From contig SFEG01000011.1 of the NCBI GenBank assembly GCA_004558025.1, positions 1 to 49,847 on the forward strand: a DNA stretch of 49,847 bases, given 5' to 3'. Numbering within the stretch: the stretch's first letter is position 1; each line of letters opens with the position of its first letter. The notes beneath the pieces are model-generated. The model ran no database searches, had not been told where the DNA came from, and saw nothing but the letters and a program-made list of their open reading frames with translations. Both the position numbers and the translations under genes were made by a program. Below are positions 9,029 through 24,771 of the stretch, piece after piece. The DNA is from Clostridiales bacterium. GTDB taxonomy: Bacteria > Bacillota > Clostridia > Oscillospirales > Oscillospiraceae.

Positions 9029-11104
9029 TCAGCCCTTGCGTGCGCCGCGGAGAGTCTCCTGGAGATTCTTCGGAAGCTCAACATAGTGGCTGGGTTCCAT
9101 GCTGTAGGTCGCGCGGCCCTGAGTTTTGCTTCTCAAGTCTGTCGCGTAGCCGAACATGGATGCAAGAGGAACATTTGCCTCGATGACTGCGGCCCCGTTT
9201 CTGATGTCCGAGCCGATGATCTGTCCGCGTCTTGCATTTATATCGCCCATAACGTCGCCCATGTATTCGTCGGGAGCCGTTACAACGACCTTCATAATAG
9301 GTTCAAGCAGAGTGGGGCCTGCCTTCTCGCAGGCTTCCTTGAACGCCATGCTGCCGCAGATCTTAAACGCCATTTCCGACGAGTCGACCTCGTGGTACGA
9401 GCCGTCTATGAGCGTTACCTTCACGTCCACGACCTGATAGCCGGCGAGCACGCCCGACTGCATCGCACCCTGGATACCCTGATCGACACAGGGGATATAC
9501 TCCTTGGGAATAGCGCCGCCGGTGATATTGTTGATAAACTCGTAGCCCTTGCCGGACTCATTGGGCTCAACAGTGATCTTACAGTGTGCAAACTGGCCTT
9601 TACCGCCCGTCTGACGGGCGTAGCGGGTATCGACGGTCGCCGCGCGCGTGATGGTCTCTTTATAAGATACCTGCGGCTTGCCGACGTTAGCCTCGACCTT
9701 GAACTCGCGCAGAAGTCTGTCGACGATGATCTCAAGGTGAAGCTCGCCCATACCGGCGATTATGGTCTGACCCGACTCCTCGTCGGTGTAGGTCTTGAAG
9801 GTGGGATCCTCCTCGGCGAGCTTCTGAAGCGCGATAGCCATCTTCTCCTGACCGGCCTTGGTCTTGGGCTCGATAGCGACGCGGATAACAGGCTCGGGGA
9901 ACTCCATGGATTCAAGGATGATCGGATGCTTCTCATCGCAGAGCGTATCGCCTGTGGTGGTGTTTTTAAGGCCGACCGCAGCGGCGATATCGCCGGAGTA
10001 CGCAACGGAAAGATCCTCTCTGTGGTTTGCGTGCATCAGCAGGATTCTGCCGATACGCTCGCGCTGGCCCTTCGACGAGTTCAAAACCGTCTTGCCTGCC
10101 TCAACGGTTCCGGAATAGACACGGAAGAAGCTCAGGCGGCCGACAAAGGGGTCGGTCATGATCTTGAACGCAAGCGCGGAGAACGGAGCATCATCGGATG
10201 CTTCGCGGGTCTCCTCCTCGTCGGTCTTGGGGTTTGTGCCGCTTATAGCGGGGATGTCCAGCGGAGAGGGCATGTACTCAACGATAGCGTCGAGCAGCTT
10301 CTGCACGCCTTTGTTTTTATAAGATGTGCCGCAGACCACGGGAACCATCTTGACGGCGCATGTCGCCTTTCTGATGGCTGCACGGATCATATCCTGAGGA
10401 ACTTCCTCGCCTTCGAGATAAAGCATCATTATCTCGTCGTCGATATCCGAGATAGCCTCCAGCATTTTTACGCGATACTCATTAGCGAGATCGCGCATAT
10501 CCTCGGGGATTTCCTCGGTGCGCATATCATTGCCGAGATCGTCGTAATAAATGCGGGCATTCATCTCTACGAGATCGATTATGCCTCGGAAATCCGCTTC
10601 GGCGCCGATCGGAAGCTGGATTGGAACTGCATTACATTTAAGTCTGTCATGTACCATTTCGAGAACATGGTAGAAGTCCGCGCCCATGATATCCATCTTG
10701 TTGACGTATATCATACGGGGTACGTTGTAATGGTCAGCCTGTCTCCAAACTGTCTCGGACTGCGGCTCAACGCCGCCCTTGGCGCACAGCACGGTCACAC
10801 ATCCGTCAAGCACGCGGAGCGAACGCTCGACCTCGACGGTAAAGTCAACGTGACCCGGGGTATCAATGATATTGATACGTGTATCGCGCCAGTGGCAGGT
10901 GGTAGCCGCGGAAGTGATGGTTATACCTCTCTCCTGCTCCTGCTCCATCCAGTCCATGGTCGCGGTGCCCTCATGGGTCTCGCCGATCTTGTAGTTTACG
11001 CCGGTGTAGTACAGAATACGTTCGGTGGTCGTAGTCTTGCCGGCGTCGATGTGAGCCATGATACCGATATTTCTCGTTTTTTCAAGTGAATACTGTCTTG
11101 GCAT
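9029..11104 (-). CDS. fusA: Elongation factor G
   Basis: The GTPase that drives ribosomal translocation and, with RRF, ribosome recycling. The 691-residue length is standard. The N-terminal G domain carries AHIDAGKTTTTERIL and DTPGHVDF, followed by domains II-V; GQTIIAGMGELHLEI is present in domain III. The ATG has an AGGAGA site and lies 18 bases after rpsG. No unusual insertion suggests a second paralogue such as FusB or Tet(M); the gene context and sequence indicate the housekeeping copy. Confidence 0.99.
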   Translation of the reverse strand: MPRQYSLEKTRNIGIMAHIDAGKTTTTERILYYTGVNYKIGETHEGTATMDWMEQEQERGITITSAATTCHWRDTRINIIDTPGHVDFTVEVERSLRVLDGCVTVLCAKGGVEPQSETVWRQADHYNVPRMIYVNKMDIMGADFYHVLEMVHDRLKCNAVPIQLPIGAEADFRGIIDLVEMNARIYYDDLGNDMRTEEIPEDMRDLANEYRVKMLEAISDIDDEIMMLYLEGEEVPQDMIRAAIRKATCAVKMVPVVCGTSYKNKGVQKLLDAIVEYMPSPLDIPAISGTNPKTDEEETREASDDAPFSALAFKIMTDPFVGRLSFFRVYSGTVEAGKTVLNSSKGQRERIGRILLMHANHREDLSVAYSGDIAAAVGLKNTTTGDTLCDEKHPIILESMEFPEPVIRVAIEPKTKAGQEKMAIALQKLAEEDPTFKTYTDEESGQTIIAGMGELHLEIIVDRLLREFKVEANVGKPQVSYKETITRAATVDTRYARQTGGKGQFAHCKITVEPNESGKGYEFINNITGGAIPKEYIPCVDQGIQGAMQSGVLAGYQVVDVKVTLIDGSYHEVDSSEMAFKICGSMAFKEACEKAGPTLLEPIMKVVVTAPDEYMGDVMGDINARRGQIIGSDIRNGAAVIEANVPLASMFGYATDLRSKTQGRATYSMEPSHYVELPKNLQETLRGARKG

Positions 11105-11122
11105 AATCTTCTCCTGATAGGA

Positions 11123-11593
11123 TTACCATCTGAAGTGTGCGAAGGCCTTGTTGGAGTCTGCCATCTTGTGGGTATCCTCGCGCTTCTTGACGGATGCGCC
11201 GAGGTTGTTGCAGGCATCCATGATCTCGCCTGCGAGACGCTCCTTCATTGTCTTCTCGCCGCGCTTGCGGGCGTAGCCGACCAGCCAGCGAAGGCCGAGA
11301 GTCTGACGACGTGCGGGTCTTACTTCGATAGGAACCTGGTAAGTTGCACCGCCGACACGGCGAGCCTTGACTTCGAGGCTGGGCATGATGTTGTTCATAG
11401 CTTCGGTGAAGGCGTCAAGGGGCTCCTTGCCGGTCTTCTCCTTGATGATGTCAAAAGCGTCGTAAACGACCTTCTGAGCAACACCCTTTTTGCCGTCCAG
11501 CATGATAGCGTTGATGAGCTTGGTCACCAAAACACTATTGTACATAGGATCGGGTAAAATTTCTCTTTTGGGAACATTACCTCTTCTGGGCAC
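11123..11593 (-). CDS. rpsG: 30S ribosomal protein S7 (GTG start)
   Basis: Primary 16S rRNA-binding protein that nucleates the 30S head. I place the start at the GTG at 11591-11593, giving 156 residues that begin like all S7 proteins (PRRGNVPKREILPDP). An upstream in-frame ATG at 11609-11611 would add six residues, but it lies inside the ribosome-binding site itself (ATGAAGGAGGG), so it is not the start. The conserved RRVGGATYQVPIEVRP is present and the protein ends KAFAHFRW. It lies 127 bases after rpsL and 18 before fusA. Confidence 0.97.
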   Translation of the reverse strand: MPRRGNVPKREILPDPMYNSVLVTKLINAIMLDGKKGVAQKVVYDAFDIIKEKTGKEPLDAFTEAMNNIMPSLEVKARRVGGATYQVPIEVRPARRQTLGLRWLVGYARKRGEKTMKERLAGEIMDACNNLGASVKKREDTHKMADSNKAFAHFRW

Positions 11594-11720
11594 TGTGCTT
11601 CCCTCCTTCATTAAAAAATGACTTCACAGGTACTCGGAACGGCCCTGAGCCATTCCGTCTGCGCCCCGAGGTCTAATATTATATAGTAGACAACAGGGCA
11701 AAAATTTGCTTGTTGGGATA

Positions 11721-12143
11721 TTACTTCTTTGCAGCCTTGGGTCTCTTCGCGCCATACTTGGAGCGAGCCTGCATACGACCCGTGACGCCCTGAGCGTCGA
11801 GGGTGCCGCGAATGATGTGGTAACGAACACCGGGAAGGTCCTTGACACGGCCGCCGCGGATCATAACAACGCTATGCTCCTGAAGATTGTGGCCGACACC
11901 GGGAATGTAAGCGGTGACTTCGTAACCGTTGGTCAGACGCACACGAGCGATCTTACGCAGTGCGGAGTTAGGCTTCTTGGGGGTGGAGGTACGAACTGCG
12001 GTGCAGACGCCTCTCTTCTGAGGGGAGCTCAGGTCGGTCTCGCAATTTTTCAGGGTGTTGAGACCCTTCTGCATTGCGGGGGAGTTGGACTTGTAGGTCG
12101 ACTTCTCTCTGCCTTTTCTCACCAGCTGGTTAAACGTAGGCAA
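11721..12143 (-). CDS. rpsL: 30S ribosomal protein S12 (TTG start)
   Basis: Decoding-centre protein of the 30S subunit and the classical site of streptomycin-resistance mutations. The 140 residues contain the conserved loops TPKKPNSALRKIARV and PGVGHNLQEHSVV, and the lysine in TPKKPNS is the wild-type residue. The protein begins PTFNQLVRKGR after a TTG codon at 12141-12143, with AAAGGAG nine bases upstream. A nearer ATG (12148-12150) is out of frame and encodes only MKIAYV. First gene of the str operon, with a promoter about 90 nt upstream. Confidence 0.98.
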   Translation of the reverse strand: MPTFNQLVRKGREKSTYKSNSPAMQKGLNTLKNCETDLSSPQKRGVCTAVRTSTPKKPNSALRKIARVRLTNGYEVTAYIPGVGHNLQEHSVVMIRGGRVKDLPGVRYHIIRGTLDAQGVTGRMQARSKYGAKRPKAAKK

Positions 12144-12170
12144 TTTTCATTTCTCCTTTCTTAAAAAATT

Positions 12171-12185
12171 CCTTGATATTCAAGG
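12171..12185 (-). other. Small hairpin in the rpsL leader
   Basis: CCTTGA-TAT-TCAAGG, a perfect 6-bp stem. On the minus strand it is followed after AA by six T, directly before the rpsL ribosome-binding site. It resembles a weak attenuator or leader hairpin; the stem is short, so the role is uncertain. Confidence 0.4.
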
Positions 12186-12236
12186 TTTTTGCGCGGATTA
12201 TTCGCTTTTGGGCGCACTAAACCCACACAGACTGAA

Positions 12237-12265
12237 ATTTTAGCATATTACACAAATTCAGTCAA
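12237..12265 (-). promoter_or_regulatory. Sigma-A promoter of the str operon
   Basis: TTGACT (12260-12265) and TAAAAT (12237-12242) with a 17-bp spacer on the minus strand. The surrounding intergenic region to the right (12266-12390) is very AT-rich with TTAATTATTAA-type tracts and shows no gene. Confidence 0.8.
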
Positions 12266-12390
12266 GATTTTTTTACACAAAAATCAGCCCTGTTTTTGAA
12301 TTTTATATGTTCACTTTATTAATTATTAAATTAATTATTAATTTTTTCGACACATGTGCCACCTTTGTAATGGTTAAATTTTCGCTTTGC

Positions 12391-12399
12391 TGATATAAT
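12391..12399 (+). promoter_or_regulatory. Extended -10 promoter of the lipase-SLH gene
   Basis: TGATATAAT is a perfect extended -10 (TGnTATAAT). No good -35 hexamer lies 17 bp upstream. The predicted transcript starts about 35 nt before the ATG, and an AAAAGGAG ribosome-binding site follows. Confidence 0.6.
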
Positions 12400-12441
12400 T
12401 ATTACAATTATATTGAGAAAGAACTAAAAGGAGCTCACACG

Positions 12442-14487
12442 ATGTTGAAAAGAACGTTAAGCATGCTGCTTGCGCTGATAATGCTTGTCTCTTTATTCCC
12501 TGCTGCGTATGCCGACGGCGAAATAAGTGGCACAGTGCGGTATTGCTCAGGCCATGGCAGCGAAAACACTCATGACTATGAGACCTATTTTTCGTACAGC
12601 GACAATTATTTTGGCAAGAGCGGCTATATTTACAGGCAGGACCTTGCAGAGGCATCGCTTGCGCTTGCACTCGCCGCGTTTTCGAGCAAAGACGCCCAAA
12701 CGCGCAGTGATGAGGATAGAAACTTCGTATCCATGATGCAGCAATGCGGCTTTGAAAATATTTCTTCAAACGAATGGTTCGGCAAAAAGCCAGAAATGAA
12801 CTCCATCGGCGTTTGCGCCGCCAGCAAAAGCGTCAAGGATAACTATAATGATTATACGCTCATAGCCGTCGGCATCCGCGGAAATTTCTACCGCCGAGAA
12901 TGGGGCGGAAACGCCGTAGTCGGTTCATCGGGAGACCATGAGGGCTTCTCGCTGGCAAGCGAACAGGTTCTGGGCTATCTTAAGCAGTTCATCTCCGAGA
13001 ATGGCATCAGCGGCCCCGTAAAGGTTTGGATGGCCGGCTACAGTCGTTCGGCAGCGGCAGCAAATATGGCCGCTGCACAGCTCGACCGCGGATATGACCT
13101 CGGTCCCGCGAAGCTTATGCGTCATGATCTCTACTGCTACTGCTTTGAGCCGCCAATGGGTACTACTGCAAAGGATACTGACGCGCTCTTATACGGCAAC
13201 ATACACAATATTGTTAACGAAAATGACCTCGTTACATATGTGGTTTTCAATCAGTGGGGCTTTTCGCGATACGGTGTTGATCACACATATCCAACTAAGG
13301 GCGATGCCGACTATAACGAGCTCAAGGCCGCAATGGTCGATGAGTTTGATACCATTCCGAATAACGGCGGCAGCTATTCCATAGACGATTTCAAGTGCAT
13401 CGGCATAAGCTCTGCTAAAGACAGCAGCTTCAGGGCCTTTTCCGGCAGCAAAATGACGCAAAAGCAATATTATAAGATGCTCACAGACGCTATTATCACA
13501 GACTTTGTCTCTTCCCGCGAGGATTACTCCGAAAACGTTCAGGACAGCCTTGCCGAAGTGCTGGCAGTTATATTTGACAGAAAGCAGTTTGACTATGAGT
13601 TATTATTCAAAATATTCGGTCAAAAGCTGAAGGATAATCTTTTTAATATCATAAGCGGATATGACGCTTCCGATGTCCGGTCGAGCAGGGCATACAAAAC
13701 GGTTGAGGGGCTGTTTTTTGAAAGCCTCAACGAGGCCGGTATCACTGATTTTGACGCGCAGGGGCTTCGCACGGCGTTAAGTGTCCTGCTCACAAGGCTC
13801 ACAAAATTCGTGGTAAAGAACCCGGACATTGCAGCGACCCTTATAGCAAACATATCACCGATAATTTCCGCGCACTATGCGGAAACGTGCATCGCATGGA
13901 TGCACACTCTCCCCGACGATTATATGACATCCAAGGTTGAAAAGCCTGACCTTAACGGTCTTTTCGCCGATATCAATGGTAATGAATGGTACGCTGAGGC
14001 TGCTGCGTATAATGATTTAGGCGGCATTATGTGCGGTATCGGCGGCTCAGTCTTCGCGCCGAACCTGAATATGTCGCGTGCCATGTTCGCCTGTGTGCTC
14101 TATCGGCTGTCAGGAAGCCCCTCAGTTGCTGAGACTGCGCCGTTTGCCGATGTTTCTTCATCCGCCTGGTACTCAAGTGCAGTCGCATGGGCATACGACC
14201 GAGGTATCATCACCGGCTGCTCCGACGGCAGCTTTCTCCCTGACGCAAATGTCAGCCGTCAGGAGGCGGCCGCAATGCTGTACCGATTTGCGGGCGCACC
14301 GTCCTGCGGCGGTGAGGATTTCAGCTTTGCAGATATCTGCAGCGTAAGCCATTACGCAAGTTCTGCCGTTAGTTGGGCTGCATCCTCCGGGATAATATAC
14401 GGATATTCCGATGGCTGTTTTAAGCCAAGCAGCTCTATAACACGCGCGGAAGCTGCTGCAATGATAATGCGCTGCTGTGAAGCGTGA
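12442..14487 (+). CDS. Exported lipase-like alpha/beta hydrolase with three SLH domains
   Basis: A 681-residue surface protein. A signal peptide (about 1-25, ending AAYADG) is followed by an alpha/beta-hydrolase-like region whose nucleophile elbow is AGYSRSAAAAN with Ser201. A downstream HNIVNENDLVTYV supplies a candidate acidic residue, reminiscent of class-3-lipase-like clostridial proteins. Three S-layer-homology repeats (about 505-681, each with an FADI/FADV-type start and a TRAEAAAM-type end) should anchor it to wall polymers. The substrate is unknown; an esterase or lipase role is inferred from the Ser motif only. It stands alone on the plus strand, divergent from rpsL and convergent with rpoC. 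Confidence 0.8.
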   Translation: MLKRTLSMLLALIMLVSLFPAAYADGEISGTVRYCSGHGSENTHDYETYFSYSDNYFGKSGYIYRQDLAEASLALALAAFSSKDAQTRSDEDRNFVSMMQQCGFENISSNEWFGKKPEMNSIGVCAASKSVKDNYNDYTLIAVGIRGNFYRREWGGNAVVGSSGDHEGFSLASEQVLGYLKQFISENGISGPVKVWMAGYSRSAAAANMAAAQLDRGYDLGPAKLMRHDLYCYCFEPPMGTTAKDTDALLYGNIHNIVNENDLVTYVVFNQWGFSRYGVDHTYPTKGDADYNELKAAMVDEFDTIPNNGGSYSIDDFKCIGISSAKDSSFRAFSGSKMTQKQYYKMLTDAIITDFVSSREDYSENVQDSLAEVLAVIFDRKQFDYELLFKIFGQKLKDNLFNIISGYDASDVRSSRAYKTVEGLFFESLNEAGITDFDAQGLRTALSVLLTRLTKFVVKNPDIAATLIANISPIISAHYAETCIAWMHTLPDDYMTSKVEKPDLNGLFADINGNEWYAEAAAYNDLGGIMCGIGGSVFAPNLNMSRAMFACVLYRLSGSPSVAETAPFADVSSSAWYSSAVAWAYDRGIITGCSDGSFLPDANVSRQEAAAMLYRFAGAPSCGGEDFSFADICSVSHYASSAVSWAASSGIIYGYSDGCFKPSSSITRAEAAAMIMRCCEA

Positions 14488-14561
14488 AGCGCGCAAAAAA
14501 TCACCCGGTCGTAAAAAATCTCGGCAACGCTTTGTGCATTGACGAGATTTTGCAGTCTGCT

Positions 14562-14593
14562 AAAGAAGCCGTCCACAGGACGGCTTCTTTTTT
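14562..14593 (+). terminator. Intrinsic terminator between the lipase-SLH gene and rpoC
   Basis: Stem AAAGAAGCCGTCC / GGACGGCTTCTTT with loop ACA, followed on the plus strand by a run of six T (14588-14593). The minus strand has only three T after the stem, so it may also end rpoBC transcripts, but less efficiently. Confidence 0.88.
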
Positions 14594-14603
14594 ATCCATT
14601 GGC

Positions 14604-18344
<3,741 letters not shown>

Positions 18345-18346
18345 TA

Positions 18347-22072
<3,726 letters not shown>

Positions 22073-22222
22073 TCGTACACACTCCTTAATCGTAATTGAG
22101 AACGCCCGGGTGAGTTGTTTGTTTTGCTCACATCGGTGTTGTATTTACGTTTGGTTGATGGTATATTGTGAATGTAAACACTGGGGTGCCAGTCGTTTCA
22201 CCACAAGATAACATAGCAAGTT

Positions 22223-22252
22223 ATTCTATCATTGTATATATAGCTATGTCAA
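22223..22252 (-). promoter_or_regulatory. Sigma-A promoter of rpoBC
   Basis: TTGACA (22247-22252) with TAGAAT (22223-22228) on the minus strand, 18-bp spacer. The predicted leader is about 140 nt and contains a small ACTGG/CCAGT hairpin. No ribosomal-protein leader motif is recognisable. Confidence 0.75.
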
Positions 22253-22280
22253 GAAATATTTTGTGAAAAATGAGTTTTTC

Positions 22281-22312
22281 GGCGGCTGTCATAATCGATG
22301 GCCGCCTTTTTT
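22281..22312 (+). terminator. Orphan intrinsic terminator in the leader of the GT-C-like gene
   Basis: Stem GGCGGCTGTC / GATGGCCGCC (two wobble pairs) with loop ATAATC, followed on the plus strand by six T. No plus-strand gene lies upstream because rpoB is divergent. It therefore looks like an attenuator in the leader of the gene starting at 22331 rather than the end of a gene. Confidence 0.65.
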
Positions 22313-22330
22313 GTACGAAACGGAGGTAAA

Positions 22331-23548
22331 ATGAGTTTTTTCACCGTTATATCGCTCGCAGTTATCTTTGCGCTTGCCATGCTGCTGTTATGGCGCGAGG
22401 GCATTTTTGAGGATAAGGCTATGCTTATCTGCGCGCTCGTTCTTGGCGCCGCGGCAATGGTCATACGCGCAAGTTATTTCAATATTGAAAGCGGCGACTA
22501 CACGACCTTCCTCGCGCCGTGGACGCAGTTTTTCCGCGATAACGGCGGCTTTAAGGCGCTGGCATTCTTTCCTGGGAATTATAATCCGCCGTATATGTAT
22601 TTTCTCGCGGCGTTTTCGTATTTCGATATCCCCGAGCTTTATATGATAAAGGCACTGTCGGTGCTGTTCGACGTGCTTTTGGCGTGGAGCTGCTTAAAGC
22701 TTCTGTCGCTGTACACGGACTCCAAAGTGCGGCTGCTCGGCGTGTTTCTTGCAGTGCTGTACCTCCCCACGGTCGTCGCAAACGGCGCTTACTGGGCGCA
22801 GTGCGACAGCATATATGCGTTTTTCGGCATTTACGCCCTCTACCTTGGCATGAGCGGGCGCGGCGCTGCGGCTATGATATCGCTCGCGGCATGCCTTGCG
22901 TTCAAGCTGCAGGCAGTATTTGTGATACCCGTGTTTTTCATCCTGCTGCTGGCCAAAAAGATAAAGTGGCGGCAGCTTATAGTCTTCCCCGCCGCGTATG
23001 TCGTTTTTATGCTGCCGGCAGTTATCGCGGGTGCGCCGCTGTGGGATACGCTGACGCTGTATTTTTCGCAGGCGGGCACGGTAGGCGATGCGATGAACTA
23101 TAACGCACCGTCATTCACGAGCATGTTCTCCTGGTCGGGCGACACGACGGCCAGCGCGAGAAGCCTCATCATAGCAGCATTTCTTTTTGTTGCGGCGGTC
23201 TACGCCGCGGCGATACTGCTGCGCAAAAAGCTCAGCGACCGTGTCATTCTCGGCCTTGCGCTGATCCTCGCCATGGGCATCCCCTATCTCCTGCCGCATA
23301 TGCACGACCGCTATTTCTTCATCCCCGGAGTTCTGGCGCTGGTGCTTGCCGCATCCGACATGAGATTTGCGCCGGTACCGATCTTTGCCGAGCTTGCGTC
23401 GCTGCACTGCTACTACGCGTATTTTGCTCGATATTACCTCGTGCAGCCTCGATACGGCGGCGAGCTCATGCTCGCTTCCCTGCTGCTTTGTGCGGCATAT
23501 ACGGCCGTGTATGCAAGAAAGGTAAGAAATTTTGAAATTAATCCTTGA
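22331..23548 (+). CDS. Multi-pass GT-C-type glycosyltransferase-like membrane protein
   Basis: A 405-residue protein with about ten membrane segments. Conserved-looking loops NYNPPYMYFLAAF, NGAYWAQCDSIYAFF and HMHDRYFF, spaced along the chain, resemble GT-C superfamily enzymes (DUF2029/GT39-like) that transfer sugars from polyprenyl-phosphate donors on the outer membrane face. Donor and acceptor are unknown. I start at the ATG at 22331 (MSFFTVISLAVIFAL), which has a strong GGAGG at 22322-22326; a frame open from 22298 would add 11 residues without a good site. The stop codon overlaps the -35 of the following tRNA promoter. Confidence 0.72.
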   Translation: MSFFTVISLAVIFALAMLLLWREGIFEDKAMLICALVLGAAAMVIRASYFNIESGDYTTFLAPWTQFFRDNGGFKALAFFPGNYNPPYMYFLAAFSYFDIPELYMIKALSVLFDVLLAWSCLKLLSLYTDSKVRLLGVFLAVLYLPTVVANGAYWAQCDSIYAFFGIYALYLGMSGRGAAAMISLAACLAFKLQAVFVIPVFFILLLAKKIKWRQLIVFPAAYVVFMLPAVIAGAPLWDTLTLYFSQAGTVGDAMNYNAPSFTSMFSWSGDTTASARSLIIAAFLFVAAVYAAAILLRKKLSDRVILGLALILAMGIPYLLPHMHDRYFFIPGVLALVLAASDMRFAPVPIFAELASLHCYYAYFARYYLVQPRYGGELMLASLLLCAAYTAVYARKVRNFEINP

Positions 23549-23572
23549 CATTCTCATTTTCTCTGCTATAAT
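23545..23572 (+). promoter_or_regulatory. Promoter of tRNA-Leu
   Basis: TTGACA (23545-23550), 16-bp spacer, TATAAT (23567-23572) preceded by TGC, so both a consensus -35 and an extended -10. The TGA stop of the upstream membrane-protein gene lies inside the -35 hexamer. The predicted start is about 20 bases before the mature tRNA. Confidence 0.88.
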
Positions 23573-23600
23573 TACTCTTGCCTTTGCAAAAGAGCAATTC

Positions 23601-23685
23601 GCGAGAGTGCTGGAACAGGTAGACAGGCACGTTTGAGGGGCGTGTGTCAACCGACGTGGGAGTTCAAGTCTCCTCTCTCGCACCA
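23601..23685 (+). tRNA. tRNA-Leu (anticodon GAG)
   Basis: An 85-base class II tRNA with a 3' CCA encoded. The acceptor stem GCGAGAG pairs with CTCTCGC and the discriminator is A. The anticodon stem CACGT/GCGTG closes loop TTGAGGG, giving anticodon GAG for CUC/CUU. A long variable arm and T-arm (GGAG TTCAAGT CTCC) are present. It is monocistronic, with its own promoter and tandem terminators. Confidence 0.96.
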
Positions 23686-23686
23686 C

Positions 23687-23724
23687 GAAATGACCTATCC
23701 GTCAGGATGGGTCATTTCTTTTTT
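23687..23724 (+). terminator. First terminator after tRNA-Leu
   Basis: Stem GAAATGACCTATCC / GGATGGGTCATTTC with loop GTCA, 14 pairs including one wobble, followed by six T. It begins one base after the CCA end. Confidence 0.93.
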
Positions 23725-23737
23725 ATCAAAAAGGAGG

Positions 23738-23772
23738 CAGCTTATCCGTCAGGAGGGGCTGTTTCTTTTTTT
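23738..23772 (+). terminator. Second, diverged copy of the terminator
   Basis: Stem CAGCTTATCC / GGAGGGGCTG with the same GTCA loop and the shared core TATCCGTCAGGA, followed by an interrupted T-run. It looks like a partial duplication of the preceding terminator with eroded pairing. Confidence 0.6.
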
Positions 23773-23780
23773 GTCTTCTC

Positions 23781-23809
23781 TTGACAAGCGTGCGGGCATT
23801 GACTATCAT
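23781..23809 (+). promoter_or_regulatory. Promoter of the short-chain dehydrogenase gene
   Basis: TTGACA (23781-23786), 17-bp spacer, TATCAT (23804-23809). The predicted leader is about 55 nt and ends in the AAGGAGG site at 23856-23862. Confidence 0.75.
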
Positions 23810-23868
23810 ATTTATATTACTTAAAACATTTTAACCAAACTTCAAATGAACATCTAAGGAGGTTCTTT

Positions 23869-24666
23869 GTGATAGCAAATAAGATAGCCGTCGTAACGGG
23901 CGGAAGCGGCGGGATAGGCCGCTGCACGGCAGCAGCTCTCAGGGATGCCGGCTGCACGGTGTACGAGCTGTCGCGGCGTGAGGTAAACGCGGAGGGTATT
24001 TATCACATCACCGCCGACGTGACCGACGAGACTCAGGTAATAACTGCTGTAAAGCAGATCGCGGATAAAGAGGGCCGCATAGACATTTTGGTCAACAACG
24101 CGGGCTTCGGCATATCCGGCGCGGCCGAGCTCACCGAAAGCCGCGATTCCCACGCTCAGCTGGAGCTCAATCTTTTCGGAATGGATAACATGACCCGCGC
24201 GGTGCTGCCCGTTATGCGCGCACAGGGCGGCGGAAGGATCGTGTGCATGAGCTCCATAGCGGGCATCGTGCCCATCCCCTTTCAGCTGTGGTACTCCGTG
24301 AGCAAGTCGGCCGTGATCTCTTATGTCCTCGCGCTTCAGAACGAGGTTCGGCCGTTTAACATAAGCATATGCGCGATAATGCCGGGTGATATCGCCTCAG
24401 GCTTCACCGACGCGCGCAGAAAGTCTGCCGCGGGCGACGACGTATACGCCGGGCGCATAGCCCGCTCCGTTGCCGTAATGGAGCACGATGAGCGCACGGG
24501 CATGACCGCGGAATACGCGGGCAAATTCGTCGCAAAATATGCGCTGAAGAAGAAAAGCCGCCCGCTCGTCGCAATGGGCTTTGCCTATAAGGGCGCGGCC
24601 ATGATCGCAAAGCTCCTGCCCCGCCGTCTATCGAACCGGATCGTCGGAAGGATATACGCAAAATAA
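23869..24666 (+). CDS. Short-chain dehydrogenase/reductase (SDR)
   Basis: A 265-residue NAD(P)-dependent oxidoreductase with a Rossmann fold. The cofactor motif TGGSGGIG is at about 10-17, NNAG at about 82-85, and the catalytic Ser and YxxxK are in CMSSIAG and YSVSK. The substrate cannot be predicted. The start is a GTG with AAGGAGG six bases upstream. The gene is monocistronic, with its own promoter and a terminator 44 bases after the stop. The C-terminus (RPLVAMGFAYKGAAMIAKLLPRRLSNRI) resembles SDRs annotated as cell-envelope or lipid-related reductases, but that is weak evidence. Confidence 0.9.
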   Translation: MIANKIAVVTGGSGGIGRCTAAALRDAGCTVYELSRREVNAEGIYHITADVTDETQVITAVKQIADKEGRIDILVNNAGFGISGAAELTESRDSHAQLELNLFGMDNMTRAVLPVMRAQGGGRIVCMSSIAGIVPIPFQLWYSVSKSAVISYVLALQNEVRPFNISICAIMPGDIASGFTDARRKSAAGDDVYAGRIARSVAVMEHDERTGMTAEYAGKFVAKYALKKKSRPLVAMGFAYKGAAMIAKLLPRRLSNRIVGRIYAK

Positions 24667-24709
24667 TAAAGTTTAATATCTGTTTAATTTCGTTTCAAAC
24701 AATTTTAAG

Positions 24710-24754
24710 AGCGTCTTTTACAATGTCATCGTACATGGTAAAAGACGCTTTTTT
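24710..24754 (+). terminator. Terminator after the SDR gene
   Basis: Stem AGCGTCTTTTAC / GTAAAAGACGCT with an inner ATGT/ACAT pairing, followed by six T on the plus strand. Confidence 0.85.
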
Positions 24755-24771
24755 ATTTGGAGGAAGAAATA

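Noticed and set aside
9086..11089. A long open frame opposite fusA.
   Set aside because: Antisense shadow of EF-G; fusA on the other strand is complete and unmistakable.
11594..11611. ATG at 11609-11611 as the rpsG start.
   Set aside because: It would place the start inside the AAGGAGGG ribosome-binding site and add six residues not present in S7 proteins.
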